A stretch of 64,000 nucleotides of DNA from Paenibacillus daejeonensis DSM 15491 (GTDB lineage: Bacteria > Bacillota > Bacilli > Paenibacillales > Paenibacillaceae). Below are positions 18,022-28,263 of the stretch, piece by piece. The translations under genes were made by a program, and so were the position numbers. The stretch is from contig NZ_KB899666.1 of assembly GCF_000378385.1 (NCBI RefSeq), positions 124,001 through 188,000 of the forward strand. The letters run 5' to 3'. The notes beneath the pieces are model-generated. The model worked only from the letters and a program-made list of their open reading frames with translations, searched no databases and was not told the origin of the DNA. How positions within the stretch are numbered: the first letter of the stretch is position 1; the number at the start of each line of letters is the position of its first letter.

Positions 18022-19641
18022 TTAATTGTTCTCGGCCGTATGATACAGCTCCATACGAACCTTATAGTTAGCCGTGTAAATATCTTCAATTTTCTTGGCA
18101 TCATTGGCTTCTAATTCCGCAATCATGTCTGCATACATCTTCTCAATTTCATCCTGCGAATTGGCATACACCATATTAGAAAAGCTATTGTCGATAATAT
18201 CCTTGATTTTTTGTTCACTTAAGGCGTCAGGCGTGCCTCCCTTTGGACCAAGATCATCATAGAGCGCCGTATCCCATGTGGAGCCTTCCATCGATTTCAA
18301 GGCGTGTTCATTCACACGATCCCTGTTGTAACGGAACATTAAGTCATAAGGCGTGCCATCCTCGCCCAATCCATTACGAATCATCCATGTCCATTTGCGC
18401 GCGCCCGTCGTTTTTGAGAATTCTGCCCAATCCGCACTGATGGCGTCCAACGCTTCCTGTGTCGGTACATGAACGCCGTTCTCCATATTCCAGTTCATGC
18501 CTTCTTTGCCCCACATCAGCAAATACTGACCTTCTTCACTTGCCAGGAAGTCCAAAAACTTGATGGTTTCTACCGGATGCTCGTTCGCTATCGTAATCCC
18601 AAGACCGTCCCAGCCCAAGGAACTGCGGGGACCGAAGGTGGTTTGATCCGGATTCACGCCTGGAGCCGTAACTTTAAATCCATAGAACAGTTGATTCGTG
18701 TCCTCGCCATGTTCAGCGCGGAATACGCTATTGGCTTCATTCACGATACCGCCCGCCGTCGCAAACACGCGTCCGCTGGCCGTTTTCTGCTCATATTTTT
18801 GAGCCTTATTGATGCCCCACTCCCGATCAAGCAAGCCTTCCGTATACAGCGTGTTGATAAATTTGATCATGTCCAAGTACCGCGGATCTCTGACGATAAA
18901 TTCAAGACGGCCATCTTGCTCATAATACGTTTTCATCCCGTACATGGCTTTGAACGAACCCATGATGGTAGGCATGTGATCTGCGTTCACGGTCATCGGT
19001 ATGGAAGGATTTCCGTCTACTGTCGGATACGTAGCTTTAAATTTTCTTAGCAAGTCTAAAAATTCATCCTGCGTAAAAGAATCTCCCGCCAACGCTCGCT
19101 CTCCATATCCGAACTCCTCCAGAATATCCATACGCATATTGATGGCCCAGTTAGGATCGGGGTCCAAGCCGTACCAGTTGTTCAGATAATAATTTTTGCC
19201 ATCCTCATACACACTTTTGGAAAGCACGTCTCCATAACGCTCCTTGATATTCGGCGCGTGCTCCTCAATCAAATCATTCAGCGGGATCAAAGCTCCGCCG
19301 GCAATGTACTTGTTCAAGGTCGCCTCACGTCTGTCGATTAAAGCGATGTCAGGCAAATCGCCGCTGACTAACATCAAATTCAGTTTTTCATCCGGGTTGC
19401 CGGTTGGCTGCTGCACTTCAATGAATACACCGGTACGCTTGGTGATCTCTTCTGCGACGGGATTCGTAAATGGATCCCCTACATTTTTATCAAACAAAGT
19501 TAACGTGATTGGCTTCGTCGATGTGCCGCTACCGCCTCCCTCTTCGGATGTCGCGCCACCCCCGCTTTTGTTCCCATCACTGCATGCGCTCAAGAGCATG
19601 GTGGATGCAAGGACCGCTGCCAGGATCATTCTTTTTCTCAT
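18022..19641 (-). CDS. Extracellular solute-binding lipoprotein of a sugar ABC importer (LplA-like)
   Basis: Protein of 539 residues with a lipoprotein signal: hydrophobic stretch then LLSAC with C20 as the lipidated residue, followed by a Gly/Ser-rich tether. The remainder is a large type-1 sugar-binding protein of the LplA/YtcQ kind (about 530 residues is typical). It follows the two permease genes and precedes the GH36 gene, so it probably captures alpha-galactosides or related oligosaccharides. No ATPase gene is nearby; such importers share a general ATPase (MsmX type). Confidence 0.9.
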   Translation of the reverse strand: MRKRMILAAVLASTMLLSACSDGNKSGGGATSEEGGGSGTSTKPITLTLFDKNVGDPFTNPVAEEITKRTGVFIEVQQPTGNPDEKLNLMLVSGDLPDIALIDRREATLNKYIAGGALIPLNDLIEEHAPNIKERYGDVLSKSVYEDGKNYYLNNWYGLDPDPNWAINMRMDILEEFGYGERALAGDSFTQDEFLDLLRKFKATYPTVDGNPSIPMTVNADHMPTIMGSFKAMYGMKTYYEQDGRLEFIVRDPRYLDMIKFINTLYTEGLLDREWGINKAQKYEQKTASGRVFATAGGIVNEANSVFRAEHGEDTNQLFYGFKVTAPGVNPDQTTFGPRSSLGWDGLGITIANEHPVETIKFLDFLASEEGQYLLMWGKEGMNWNMENGVHVPTQEALDAISADWAEFSKTTGARKWTWMIRNGLGEDGTPYDLMFRYNRDRVNEHALKSMEGSTWDTALYDDLGPKGGTPDALSEQKIKDIIDNSFSNMVYANSQDEIEKMYADMIAELEANDAKKIEDIYTANYKVRMELYHTAENN

Positions 19642-19679
19642 GTTGAAACCCTCCTATGACTGAATTCAGATTTTTGAAC

Positions 19680-20621
19680 CTATCCTTTCACGGCGCCAAT
19701 AAGCATGCCTTTGAGGAAATACTTTTGCAGCAAGGGATACATGAGAATAATCGGTAAGGTAGCTACCATGGTCACGGCCATTCGGATACTCTCACTGGAT
19801 ACCGGCATCTTGCGCTGTTCATTGGCCAGTTGCTGTGCCGTACTTAGCATGTCATTGGTCTGGAACTGATTAAGAATCTTCACCAGAACCGCAGACAAGG
19901 TTTTTAACTTGGGATTATACGTATAAATATAGGAATCGTACCAGGCATTCCAATGACTAATAGCCGAAAACAAGGTGATCGTAGCCAGTACAGGCGTACA
20001 TACCGGGATGATGACTTTCAAAAATATCTGAATGTCATTGGCCCCTTCGATTTGTGCCGCTTCCTCCATTTCTTTGGGCAAGTTCTCCATATAGGTGCGA
20101 ACTAATATCATCCAGAAAATACTAATCAGCCCAGGGAAGATAAACACCCAAAAATTATCAATTAAATTCAAACTGCGCACGACCATGTATGTGGGAATCA
20201 GTCCGCCACTGAAATACATCGTAAAAACAAAAAACAAATTGATCCCGCGCCAGCCAACAAGCTCTCTTTTACTTAGTGCGTAAGCCAGCATGGCAATGCA
20301 AGCCAGCGTCAGAGGTACGCCGATGACCGTGCGGCCGACCGTCACGACGATCGAATTCAGGATTTCTGCATCGTTCAAAACGGTTTTGTAGCTCTCCAGG
20401 CTGAAAGCACTCGGCCACATCATAAACTGTCCATAAGTTGGATCAGACGCATCATTCAGAGACAAAACGAAAATATGCCAGAACGGAAAAAAGGTAACGA
20501 TGAACAATAAAACTAAAAATCCATAAACGATGAGATTCCCCGTTAGGGTACCCAACGTATAGCGCTGTGCCCATTGGCGCCTGGTGCTTGTGTGCTTTTG
20601 AGGCGCAACCTCATTCTGCAT
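19680..20621 (-). CDS. Sugar ABC importer permease (LplC/YtcP-like)
   Basis: Protein of 313 residues with six predicted membrane helices and the permease EAA loop (EEAAQIEGANDIQIF). The start at 20621 is preceded by GGAGGAG at a good distance; the in-frame ATG at 20645 lacks a ribosome site. It is the second gene of the importer operon and pairs with the LplB-like permease encoded just before it. Confidence 0.9.
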   Translation of the reverse strand: MQNEVAPQKHTSTRRQWAQRYTLGTLTGNLIVYGFLVLLFIVTFFPFWHIFVLSLNDASDPTYGQFMMWPSAFSLESYKTVLNDAEILNSIVVTVGRTVIGVPLTLACIAMLAYALSKRELVGWRGINLFFVFTMYFSGGLIPTYMVVRSLNLIDNFWVFIFPGLISIFWMILVRTYMENLPKEMEEAAQIEGANDIQIFLKVIIPVCTPVLATITLFSAISHWNAWYDSYIYTYNPKLKTLSAVLVKILNQFQTNDMLSTAQQLANEQRKMPVSSESIRMAVTMVATLPIILMYPLLQKYFLKGMLIGAVKG

Positions 20622-20654
20622 TTCTTTCTCCTCCCCCAGCCGCATGCTAAGCGT

Positions 20655-21623
20655 TTAGAACAAATGCGTTTGGCCCATTTTTTTAGCGATTCCATTAACC
20701 GTTATCACCAGGATAAACGCAATAACAGACTTGAACATACTTACAGCAGCTGCATAGGAAAACATGCCATTCTGAATGCCATAACGGAATGAATACGTAT
20801 CAATGACATCCGAATAAGATCTGTTCAGTGAATTACCAAGCAAAAAATATTGATCAAACCCGGTATTCATCAAGTTGCCAATGTTCAAAATCAACAAAAT
20901 TATAATGGTCGGTCTCAGCATCGGCAGCAACACATGCCAGATCTGCTTCAGACGATTGGCGCCGTCCACCTTCGCCGCTTCAAACAACTCCGCCGGAATG
21001 GCAGCAATAGCAGCCAGATACATAATGGAGTTGTACCCCATGTCTTTCCAGGCATTCGACAGAGCAATAATGATCCAGAACAGCTTGCCTTCCTGCATAA
21101 ACAGCACACCTTGTTCGACAACTCCGAACTTCATCAGCAGTTGATTGACAGGCCCTTCAGCGGACAACAAGGTAATCACAATACTTGCCGCCACAACCCA
21201 AGAAATAAAAAACGGCAAATAGGAGGCTGTTTGTACCGTCCGTTTAAACCAGTTAATCCTCACTTCGTTCAATGCCACTGCAATAAAAATCGGAAGCACA
21301 AACCCAATTGAAAGGGTTAACACACTCGAAACCAACGTATTGCGCATCACTCGCCAAAAATCTTGTCCTGAAAAGAAGTAATCAAACCATTGAAAACCCA
21401 CGAACTTTGCCTTAAACAGCGATCCCCAAAAATCTCCTAACGTCGGCTGATAATCGACAAAGGCCATAAACAAACCGGCCATCGGAGCGTAGGCAAACAA
21501 TATTGCCCATAGCACACCAGGAATCAATAGGATATAAAAATATCGCTGTCGCACCATTTTTTTAAGCGTAGGATTTTGCAGAAACGGAGTTCTCTTGTTG
21601 CTTCGATCCACCTCAGCTTCCAT
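20655..21623 (-). CDS. Sugar ABC importer permease (LplB-like)
   Basis: Protein of 322 residues with six predicted membrane helices and an EAA loop (LFEAAKVDGANRLKQI). The start is placed at 21623 after GGGAGGAGGCGGG. It is the first gene of the six-gene leftward operon (permease, permease, binding protein, GH36, GH97, mutarotase) and is divergent from the YesN/YesM-type genes, which probably sense the sugar and activate this operon. Confidence 0.9.
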   Translation of the reverse strand: MEAEVDRSNKRTPFLQNPTLKKMVRQRYFYILLIPGVLWAILFAYAPMAGLFMAFVDYQPTLGDFWGSLFKAKFVGFQWFDYFFSGQDFWRVMRNTLVSSVLTLSIGFVLPIFIAVALNEVRINWFKRTVQTASYLPFFISWVVAASIVITLLSAEGPVNQLLMKFGVVEQGVLFMQEGKLFWIIIALSNAWKDMGYNSIMYLAAIAAIPAELFEAAKVDGANRLKQIWHVLLPMLRPTIIILLILNIGNLMNTGFDQYFLLGNSLNRSYSDVIDTYSFRYGIQNGMFSYAAAVSMFKSVIAFILVITVNGIAKKMGQTHLF

Positions 21624-21754
21624 TTTCCCGCCTCCTCCCATCCATAGTAAGGGTATAAATTTATCATAAGGAATCTTGTAGGGCATGGCTATATCACGAT
21701 GTTCCGATTTCTATCGCAAAAAAACGGACTTCACAGAATCAAGGATGGAGGGGT

Positions 21755-21784
21755 TTGACAGGGTCTATAGGCAAATCTTATACT
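21755..21784 (+). promoter_or_regulatory. Sigma-A promoter of the YesN/YesM-type operon
   Basis: A perfect TTGACA (21755-21760) and TATACT (21779-21784) are separated by 18 bases, 63 bases ahead of the regulator start codon. The region between the two divergent operons (21624-21846) must also hold the promoter and activator site of the importer operon, which I could not define. Confidence 0.65.
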
Positions 21785-21846
21785 CTGTTCTAAGTAAGAT
21801 AGGAAAAGAATGATGACCTACTTCAATGACATGCGTGGAGGAGCCT

Positions 21847-23430
21847 ATGTACAATCTCATGTTAGTCGATGACGAACGGCTTACGTTGGAAACGCTTGCG
21901 CACTATATCGATTGGGAACAAATGTCCTGCCGTGTCATTGCGACGGCCAGGAACGGCAGAGAGGCATGGAATATGATTGAATCCTTGCAGCCGGATATTC
22001 TCATTACCGATGTTAAGATGCCCGTGATGGACGGGATCGAACTCTGCAAGCAAGTTCATGCCCGCTTCCCTGACATTCAAATTGTATTTCTAAGCGGATA
22101 CCATGAATTCGATTATGCACGCGCCGCCCTGAAGCATGGCGCTTGCGGCTATTTGCTAAAACCCATCGACCACGAGGAACTGGCTGCTACGATGAGAATG
22201 GTTCGTCAACGCTGCGAAGAACAGAAAAACCGTCTCCATTCCACCTTACTCACATCGGGAGAATATTTGCGTGAGCTTCTTCAGATAGGGGGCACGCTGC
22301 TCTCCGGTTTAGCGGAAGAAGTGACCACCGTTTACAACCACCATATGCATCTTCCTGCGGATAACCAAATCTTTTCGTTTGTATTTATCACCATAGACGA
22401 GTACACGCTGTTGGCGAAGCATCCTCTTGATTTCGACGCGCCCTCAGAAGATTTTACCATCGTGGAAAAATTAGAATTTTTCATTGCCGGATTACCTAGC
22501 TTTTGCCCTGGCGTACTGACCAAACTTCGCGATGGGCAATGGATCTTCGTCACTCGGGAATTGAACGCCAATGTGTTGATTCGCTGGCGGAATCAGTCTG
22601 CAAATGCGCAGCGCTGGATATCGCTGTGCCTGACACCCCACCCGCAATCCCTGCTCTCCTTTGCCAAACAATGGCCAACCATGCTGCATATGCGCAATCA
22701 TCGGGTTGCTGTGAATGGCACAGGACTTGTCATCGACAAGTGGGAACCGGTGCAATTCTCATGGCGCAAGGAGCTATTGCCCAGAACAGAGCATTTGATT
22801 GCCGCAGTACAACAAAACCGCAGAGACCAGGTGGAAGCCTGGCTGCATGATTTTTACGGTGGGGGTCTGCCAGCCGGGAATATCAGTCAAGTGTTCGTAG
22901 AGAGCGTGTCCGTTTTTGATGCCATCCTGTCTGCAGTCACAGCTAATCAACGTCGTATGAAAGAAGCTGCCGACAAGCATTCTCGTTTCTTGGAGCGCCT
23001 TGCCGTGATGGAGAGCATGCCCTCGATGAAAACACATATGCAGCACACGCTGAGCATGATGATGGACGAGTTGGAGGCCTCTCCTGTCGATCGTCATATC
23101 GAGATCGTTAATGAGGTGTGTGATATTATACAAAAAAATTACGGGGACATTATATCAATCGATAGGCTGGCCGAGCTCATCTTTCTATCGCCCAACTATC
23201 TCCGAACGATATTCAAGGAGGTTACTGGCAAAACCTTAAATGAATATGTGACACAGATCCGCATGGATCAGGCTTGCCGCATGCTGAAGGAGACGAATAT
23301 TAGAGTGCAAGAGATTGCCAAACGAGTCGGGTATGAAAGCCCTTCTTATTTTGGCGCTGTCTTTTTCAAGCGTACGGGACTCACCCCTAACTCCTACCGG
23401 ACGCACGCGAAAAAGGGATCCCGCACATGA
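21847..23430 (+). CDS. YesN-type response regulator (receiver plus AraC DNA-binding domain)
   Basis: Protein of 527 residues: receiver domain with D55 (LITDVKMPVMDG), a middle region of about 290 residues, and a C-terminal AraC-type double helix-turn-helix (about 425-520; DRLAELIFLSPNYLRTIFKE in the first motif and the FKRTGLTPNSYR end). The start at 21847 follows GTGGAGGAG. It overlaps the kinase gene by 4 bases (ATGA). By position it should activate the divergent alpha-galactoside importer operon. Confidence 0.92.
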   Translation: MYNLMLVDDERLTLETLAHYIDWEQMSCRVIATARNGREAWNMIESLQPDILITDVKMPVMDGIELCKQVHARFPDIQIVFLSGYHEFDYARAALKHGACGYLLKPIDHEELAATMRMVRQRCEEQKNRLHSTLLTSGEYLRELLQIGGTLLSGLAEEVTTVYNHHMHLPADNQIFSFVFITIDEYTLLAKHPLDFDAPSEDFTIVEKLEFFIAGLPSFCPGVLTKLRDGQWIFVTRELNANVLIRWRNQSANAQRWISLCLTPHPQSLLSFAKQWPTMLHMRNHRVAVNGTGLVIDKWEPVQFSWRKELLPRTEHLIAAVQQNRRDQVEAWLHDFYGGGLPAGNISQVFVESVSVFDAILSAVTANQRRMKEAADKHSRFLERLAVMESMPSMKTHMQHTLSMMMDELEASPVDRHIEIVNEVCDIIQKNYGDIISIDRLAELIFLSPNYLRTIFKEVTGKTLNEYVTQIRMDQACRMLKETNIRVQEIAKRVGYESPSYFGAVFFKRTGLTPNSYRTHAKKGSRT

Positions 23431-25172
23431 AGACCATAAAAAAGTTATTCAATGATTCGTCATTGCTTCAAAAATTGTTGCTGATGTTTCTTACCATCAC
23501 GATTACCCCGCTTCTATTCGTTACGGTTCTATTCTATGAACGCACCGAGCAGCGGTTGTTGGAGTTGACATATGACAATATGTCCAGCAGCAATCAGCAA
23601 ATAAGAAGTAATGTGAATGCACATCTGGATAATCTTCGCCAGATTTCATCTTTAGTTTATACCGATGAGACCTTGCAGGCTTATCTTACGCAAACCTACA
23701 CGAGTGACGTTGCGGTCCTCGAAGCTTACCGGTATATCGATGGCCTTCTTTACAGCTTGTTAACGGCCAACAGCAACCTAACCAGCATTAATCTGTATAC
23801 AAACAACACGACCCTTCCAGAGGATGGACTGTTTCTCAAGCATATCAACTTAGAAAATGTGCAGCTGCAGTATCTTATTGAATTACAACAAACGTACGGG
23901 GATAATGTGTTCAGCAACGTGATACAGGATCCTAAAGAAAAAGACGTGATTTATCTAGGTCGTATGCTGAACTTCAATACCCAAAGCCAGCCCTACGGCA
24001 TGATGACCATCGGCATCTATGAGGAATTGCTCTATCGCTTAATCGAGAAAGAGGATCAAAATAAAAACATCTACATTCTCAATGAAAAAAACCAAATCAT
24101 CTCTGCATCGGATAAATCGCTATTGAACCTGCCGTTCAGCGAAGCCATCGGCCCGGAGTTGGCGGTCACTCAGGAGGTGGTCTCGATCAACGGAGAGCCC
24201 AATCTGCTCGTTTACCATACGATGTCCCATGGCTGGAAAGCCGTATCTCTCACACCGATTGACGAAATCATGCGTTCATCCAGGCAAACGGCTATGCAGA
24301 TTGTCGGCCTAGCGATGTTTAGTCTTGTCATATCCGTCTTGATGATCATCGTCATCGCCAAATATCTGTCCCGCCGTCTGCGTAAGCTCAACCGTCAAGC
24401 CGCACAAGTCGAGCAAGGGAACTTTGCCCTCTTGCCTATCGATGCCAGTCGAGATGAAATTGGTCAATTAAGCACAGCATTTAACGAAATGGGAACAAGG
24501 CTCAAGCACATGATTGATACCCTGTATATCAAGGAAATTGCTAAGCGCGATGCCGAGCTGTATGCATTGCAAAGCCAGATCAATCCTCATTTCTTATATA
24601 ATGCTTTGTCCAGCATCTCCTCTCTGTCTATACAAAAAGGTCATACGGACGTGAGCGACATGGTTAATCATCTCGCAAGGTTCTACCAAACGTCGCTGAA
24701 TATGGGGCGTCAATATATTACGCTGGAAAAAGAAATTACGCTTACCAAACACTATCTTGCCATCCAGCACATGCGCTTTGATGATCGCTTTATGGAACAG
24801 TGGGAAGTGGACGACAGCTTACTTCGCTATGAAACGTTAAAATTAGTGCTGCAGCCCTTTGTCGAAAATGCTATCAATCATGCCATCTATGACGATCATC
24901 AATGCCTGACCATTGCCATCCGAGTCTACCGCTCCGTATACGCTGGTCTTCCATCGCTCGTCCTGGAAGTTGAAGATGACGGGTGTGGCATGTCTTCCGA
25001 GCAAGCAGAAACCTTGTTATCTTCCGAATCCCAAGCAGGATATGGGATCAAAAACGTCCATGAACGCGTACAGCTTGCATATGGACAAAACTACGGCGTA
25101 ACGATCGACAGTCACTTGCGATCGGGAACAAAAATAACGATCACCCTGCCTCTACGGCAAGAGGTGATTTAG
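23427..25172 (+). CDS. YesM-type sensor histidine kinase
   Basis: Protein of 581 residues: a first membrane helix (about 15-37), a large extracytoplasmic sensor (about 38-285), a second helix (about 290-312), a HAMP domain, a His_kinase domain with the NPHFLYNAL motif (H388 phosphoacceptor) and a HATPase domain (ENAINHAIY, DDGCGM, GYGIKNV). This is the partner of the preceding YesN-type regulator. It may contact the solute-binding lipoprotein or sense free sugar. Confidence 0.92.
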   Translation: MKTIKKLFNDSSLLQKLLLMFLTITITPLLFVTVLFYERTEQRLLELTYDNMSSSNQQIRSNVNAHLDNLRQISSLVYTDETLQAYLTQTYTSDVAVLEAYRYIDGLLYSLLTANSNLTSINLYTNNTTLPEDGLFLKHINLENVQLQYLIELQQTYGDNVFSNVIQDPKEKDVIYLGRMLNFNTQSQPYGMMTIGIYEELLYRLIEKEDQNKNIYILNEKNQIISASDKSLLNLPFSEAIGPELAVTQEVVSINGEPNLLVYHTMSHGWKAVSLTPIDEIMRSSRQTAMQIVGLAMFSLVISVLMIIVIAKYLSRRLRKLNRQAAQVEQGNFALLPIDASRDEIGQLSTAFNEMGTRLKHMIDTLYIKEIAKRDAELYALQSQINPHFLYNALSSISSLSIQKGHTDVSDMVNHLARFYQTSLNMGRQYITLEKEITLTKHYLAIQHMRFDDRFMEQWEVDDSLLRYETLKLVLQPFVENAINHAIYDDHQCLTIAIRVYRSVYAGLPSLVLEVEDDGCGMSSEQAETLLSSESQAGYGIKNVHERVQLAYGQNYGVTIDSHLRSGTKITITLPLRQEVI

Positions 25173-25225
25173 GCAAGGTGAAACGGCGGTCGCCGTCCTT
25201 TAGCGGCGCCGCTCGTTTCATTTCA

Positions 25226-25272
25226 AAAAGCTCTCCAGCTGTCAGATTGCCCTGACGTCTGGAGAGCTCTGT
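25226..25272 (-). terminator. Intrinsic terminator after the secreted GH97 gene
   Basis: Read leftward, an 11-bp stem (AGCTCTCCAGA type) continues into an inner CGTCAG/CTGACA arm and ends in CTTTTT. It begins 2-3 bases after the GH97 stop codon. Read rightward it has no T-run, so it serves the leftward gene. Confidence 0.8.
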
Positions 25273-25274
25273 CT

Positions 25275-27575
25275 TTACGGGATTACGATGCCGAAGTTGT
25301 CGATCTCGGCCCCCCACCCCGGATAGGAGAACTTAATCGTATTGCTGCCGGCGTTCAGATCCATGGTGGTCACATAGCTTCGAACAACGTTCCAGCTTCC
25401 CGAATCCAGCCTTATTCGAAGTAAGGTGTCAGGCCCGCCATTCACACTGTAATTGGGCCACCTCTCGTCCCCGGCCAAATAATTTAATTTCACTTTGTAA
25501 GTTCCCGCCGCAGGTACGTTCACATCAAATTCTACTGCGCCTGCATTACTGCCCATATTGCCAACCTTATAGCCGTTCGTGCAGTTGACGCAGCTAACCA
25601 CGTTAGCCGTCCCGATAAGCGTAGCGCTCTCCGCTTCATAGTACGTATAAGGATCATGAGGCATGCTCGGTACGGTGGTCTTGGAGATCAACACAGCGGC
25701 CCCTCCAGTTTCCAACAGTGGAATCGTGAGCGTCGAAGCGGCGGTCACGGTGCTGATCTCTTTACTAATGGACTCCCCGGTGTCTCCATCCTTATACACA
25801 TAAGCTGTGTAATCGCCAGGCTCCAAGTTCAAGCTTGCCAGAGGAATGGATAACGTCCTCTCGTCTACAGTCATCCCGCCGATATACCAATCTGAGCCGC
25901 TGCGCCTTGCGATCACCGCGTGAGTTCCCGGGAAGCCGTCCAGGAGCTTGGTCTCGTCCCATGCAGCCGGTACGACCCGCAGCAGTTCCGTGCCTATCCA
26001 ATTCCCATAGATGTCTATAGAATCAGCATAGTTTTGAATCTTGGTTTCATACACGACAGACATCGCCAGTTGGTGGCCCTGTGTGGTGTTTTTGTTCGTG
26101 TTGCTCAGCGCAACAGGCGTGTAGTCCATGGAACCCAGCACGTTACGCGTGAAGGGAAGCGTGGTATTGTGAACAGCGGTTGGAGCGGGCGGCCAATACA
26201 GTTTATACCGCTCGGAGCCGAGCACCCCTTCCGAACCGATTACATTCGGCCACGTCCGTTCTTCTCCGCCTGGCTTGGTAGAGTTATGGAAGTACACCAT
26301 AAGCTCCAGCTCTGCGCAGTAATCGGCTACCGACTCCAGGAAGCTCATCCCGACCTGCGACTCATTGGCCGTCATGTCTACTTTTACGCCTTTGATGCCC
26401 CAGCTCGCCCATTTGCGCAGATTCATCCTGCTCGCTCCATACGGGGTATGGACATACGGACTCGCCCAGATGAAAATGCCCACATCCTTGGTGTCGGCAT
26501 AGTCGACCAGATCGGCAATCGTGCCGTCGGTCCACTTCACCCATCCGGCGTCCACAGTCACATATTCCCACCCCATCGCGGCTGCGAAATCTACATAATC
26601 TTTTTGGCGCGCCAAGGAAAATGGCACTTCACGATAGCCTTCGGGCACATTCGGGTCGCCGTAATAGTCCTCGCTCCACCAGGACCATGCCGCGATCCCC
26701 GGCTTGATCCAACTGGTGTCGGCGATCTTCGACTCCGGATTAAGGTTCTGCACCAGGGTTGAATTGACCAGATCGTTCAGATTGTCGGTGACCATCACTG
26801 CCCGGTAAGGCGTCTGGAATGGCAAGGCCGCTTGAATCTGCGATCCATACATCGCCTGATCCTCCCCGCAGGAAAACGTCAGGTTCTGTCCCGGGTTGCC
26901 GGTGAGGATCGAAGGGCAATACGTCCCGTCCGCATTGTATACATTCGCTTCCGTCAATAAGGCCCAGTACGCATTGTTGTTAATCGAGGCCAGGAATGGC
27001 ATAGAGACCGTGCTTGTAGCTAACGTGGCGGGATCGTAGTACTCCCACATGCCTTCATACGTGTTGACCGGCGGATGCCCCCATCCGCCCGTTCCGTCAG
27101 GCAGATTGTATTCGGTATATTCCTCTTCGATGAAGGTCTCCCCCATTCCGGGAAGAACGTACCGGAAGCCAAACCCATCATCATAGACCCTCATGATGAT
27201 TTTGAGCTGAGCCGCCCCCTTCGAGACGATATATTCTCGTTGTACCCCATTATCCTGGTTGACGCTTTTTTTGCCGCCCGGAATGGTATAGGTATTATTC
27301 CAAGAGGTTGTACTCGTGGATACGAATGACATGCCCGAGTAGAAATCCGTGTCACTGGTCTTCAGACCCAACCGGGATTGTTCGACGATGGTCGTGCCAT
27401 TTTTGGTAATGGTGTAGAACAATTCCCCGCCATCCAAGTACATCGTCGCCGTAAGCAAGCCATCCGGCGAGAGTGTGGCGTATTCCGTTCCGGGATCTGC
27501 CGCAAAAGCTGCAGGAACAGACGTAAGCAATAACGCAACTACCAGCATGAAGCTTACTACTCTCTTAAACGACAT
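25275..27575 (-). CDS. Secreted GH97 glycoside hydrolase with C-terminal CBM-like domain
   Basis: Protein of 766 residues. A signal peptide (about 1-26, ending AAFA/ADP) directs export. GH97 N-terminal, barrel and C-terminal domains follow, with YVTVDAGWVKW, GVKVDMTANE (D400 at the nucleophile position of the retaining branch) and FHNSTKPGGEERTWPN. The last 125 residues form a CBM6/35-like module (YYEAESATLIG, NTIKFSYPGWGAEIDNF). The start at 27575 has GGAGGAGG upstream. It resembles the cytoplasmic GH97 in this window but has its own transcription unit, suggesting breakdown outside the cell before import. Confidence 0.88.
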   Translation of the reverse strand: MSFKRVVSFMLVVALLLTSVPAAFAADPGTEYATLSPDGLLTATMYLDGGELFYTITKNGTTIVEQSRLGLKTSDTDFYSGMSFVSTSTTSWNNTYTIPGGKKSVNQDNGVQREYIVSKGAAQLKIIMRVYDDGFGFRYVLPGMGETFIEEEYTEYNLPDGTGGWGHPPVNTYEGMWEYYDPATLATSTVSMPFLASINNNAYWALLTEANVYNADGTYCPSILTGNPGQNLTFSCGEDQAMYGSQIQAALPFQTPYRAVMVTDNLNDLVNSTLVQNLNPESKIADTSWIKPGIAAWSWWSEDYYGDPNVPEGYREVPFSLARQKDYVDFAAAMGWEYVTVDAGWVKWTDGTIADLVDYADTKDVGIFIWASPYVHTPYGASRMNLRKWASWGIKGVKVDMTANESQVGMSFLESVADYCAELELMVYFHNSTKPGGEERTWPNVIGSEGVLGSERYKLYWPPAPTAVHNTTLPFTRNVLGSMDYTPVALSNTNKNTTQGHQLAMSVVYETKIQNYADSIDIYGNWIGTELLRVVPAAWDETKLLDGFPGTHAVIARRSGSDWYIGGMTVDERTLSIPLASLNLEPGDYTAYVYKDGDTGESISKEISTVTAASTLTIPLLETGGAAVLISKTTVPSMPHDPYTYYEAESATLIGTANVVSCVNCTNGYKVGNMGSNAGAVEFDVNVPAAGTYKVKLNYLAGDERWPNYSVNGGPDTLLRIRLDSGSWNVVRSYVTTMDLNAGSNTIKFSYPGWGAEIDNFGIVIP

Positions 27576-27717
27576 TACATTTCCTCCTCCATTCATCGCT
27601 TTAGCATCAAAGCAGCGGTCTGTACAGCGAAGACCAATTGCCTGATTCTATTATCGGGCGAACGAAGAGAGAGAATCTATCCCAATTTCCTCTGAATTCT
27701 ATCGGAATTGAACGGAC

Positions 27718-28263
27718 TTATAGCTCTTTAGTTGTAGACGGCAAGGGATCCATCTGCAAAGCCAAGCCACGCAGCTTTTGCTTAGCCCGATGGATTCTTG
27801 ACTTCACGGCGCTCATCGATATCCTCTGGCAATCAGCGAGCTGTTCATAGGTCAAGCCATACTCGTAAATGAGCAGCAGCGCCTCCCGGTTGACCGGCTC
27901 CAGCGAAGAAAGCAATCGCTGAAGAAAGTCCTGATCAACGATCGTACATTCAACACTGGCTGCTCCTCGGCAGACAACCTGCAACGACCGATAGCTGCAC
28001 ATTTCCCGTCTGCGCTTGCGATACATGTCAATTGCCACATGTCGAGAGATCGCCACGAGCCAAGCTGCGCTCCCTTCTCGCCGCTTCAAAGAGTCGATAC
28101 GGCAATAAGCCTTTAAGAACGCTTCTTGGACAGCATCCTGTGCAAGCTCGTGATCCCTGGTTATCGAATACGCCCCATAATAAAGCAACCTATAATAGCG
28201 GGTATATAGCCTATGGAACCATTCAGCGTTCGACATGCCCTGTTGTTCGGCTTCGTTATTCAT
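27718..28263 (-). CDS. ECF-type sigma-70 family RNA polymerase sigma factor
   Basis: Protein of 181 residues with sigma region 2 (about 15-80; HELAQDAVQEAFLKAY) and region 4 (about 115-165; LTYEQLADCQRISMSAVKSR). Its ATG lies inside the end of the solute-binding protein gene (8-base overlap ATGAATAA), so the two are translationally coupled. No anti-sigma gene is adjacent. It is the last gene of a seven-gene operon with a sugar-type ABC importer and a two-component system, an uncommon place for a sigma factor. Confidence 0.85.
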   Translation of the reverse strand: MNNEAEQQGMSNAEWFHRLYTRYYRLLYYGAYSITRDHELAQDAVQEAFLKAYCRIDSLKRREGSAAWLVAISRHVAIDMYRKRRREMCSYRSLQVVCRGAASVECTIVDQDFLQRLLSSLEPVNREALLLIYEYGLTYEQLADCQRISMSAVKSRIHRAKQKLRGLALQMDPLPSTTKEL

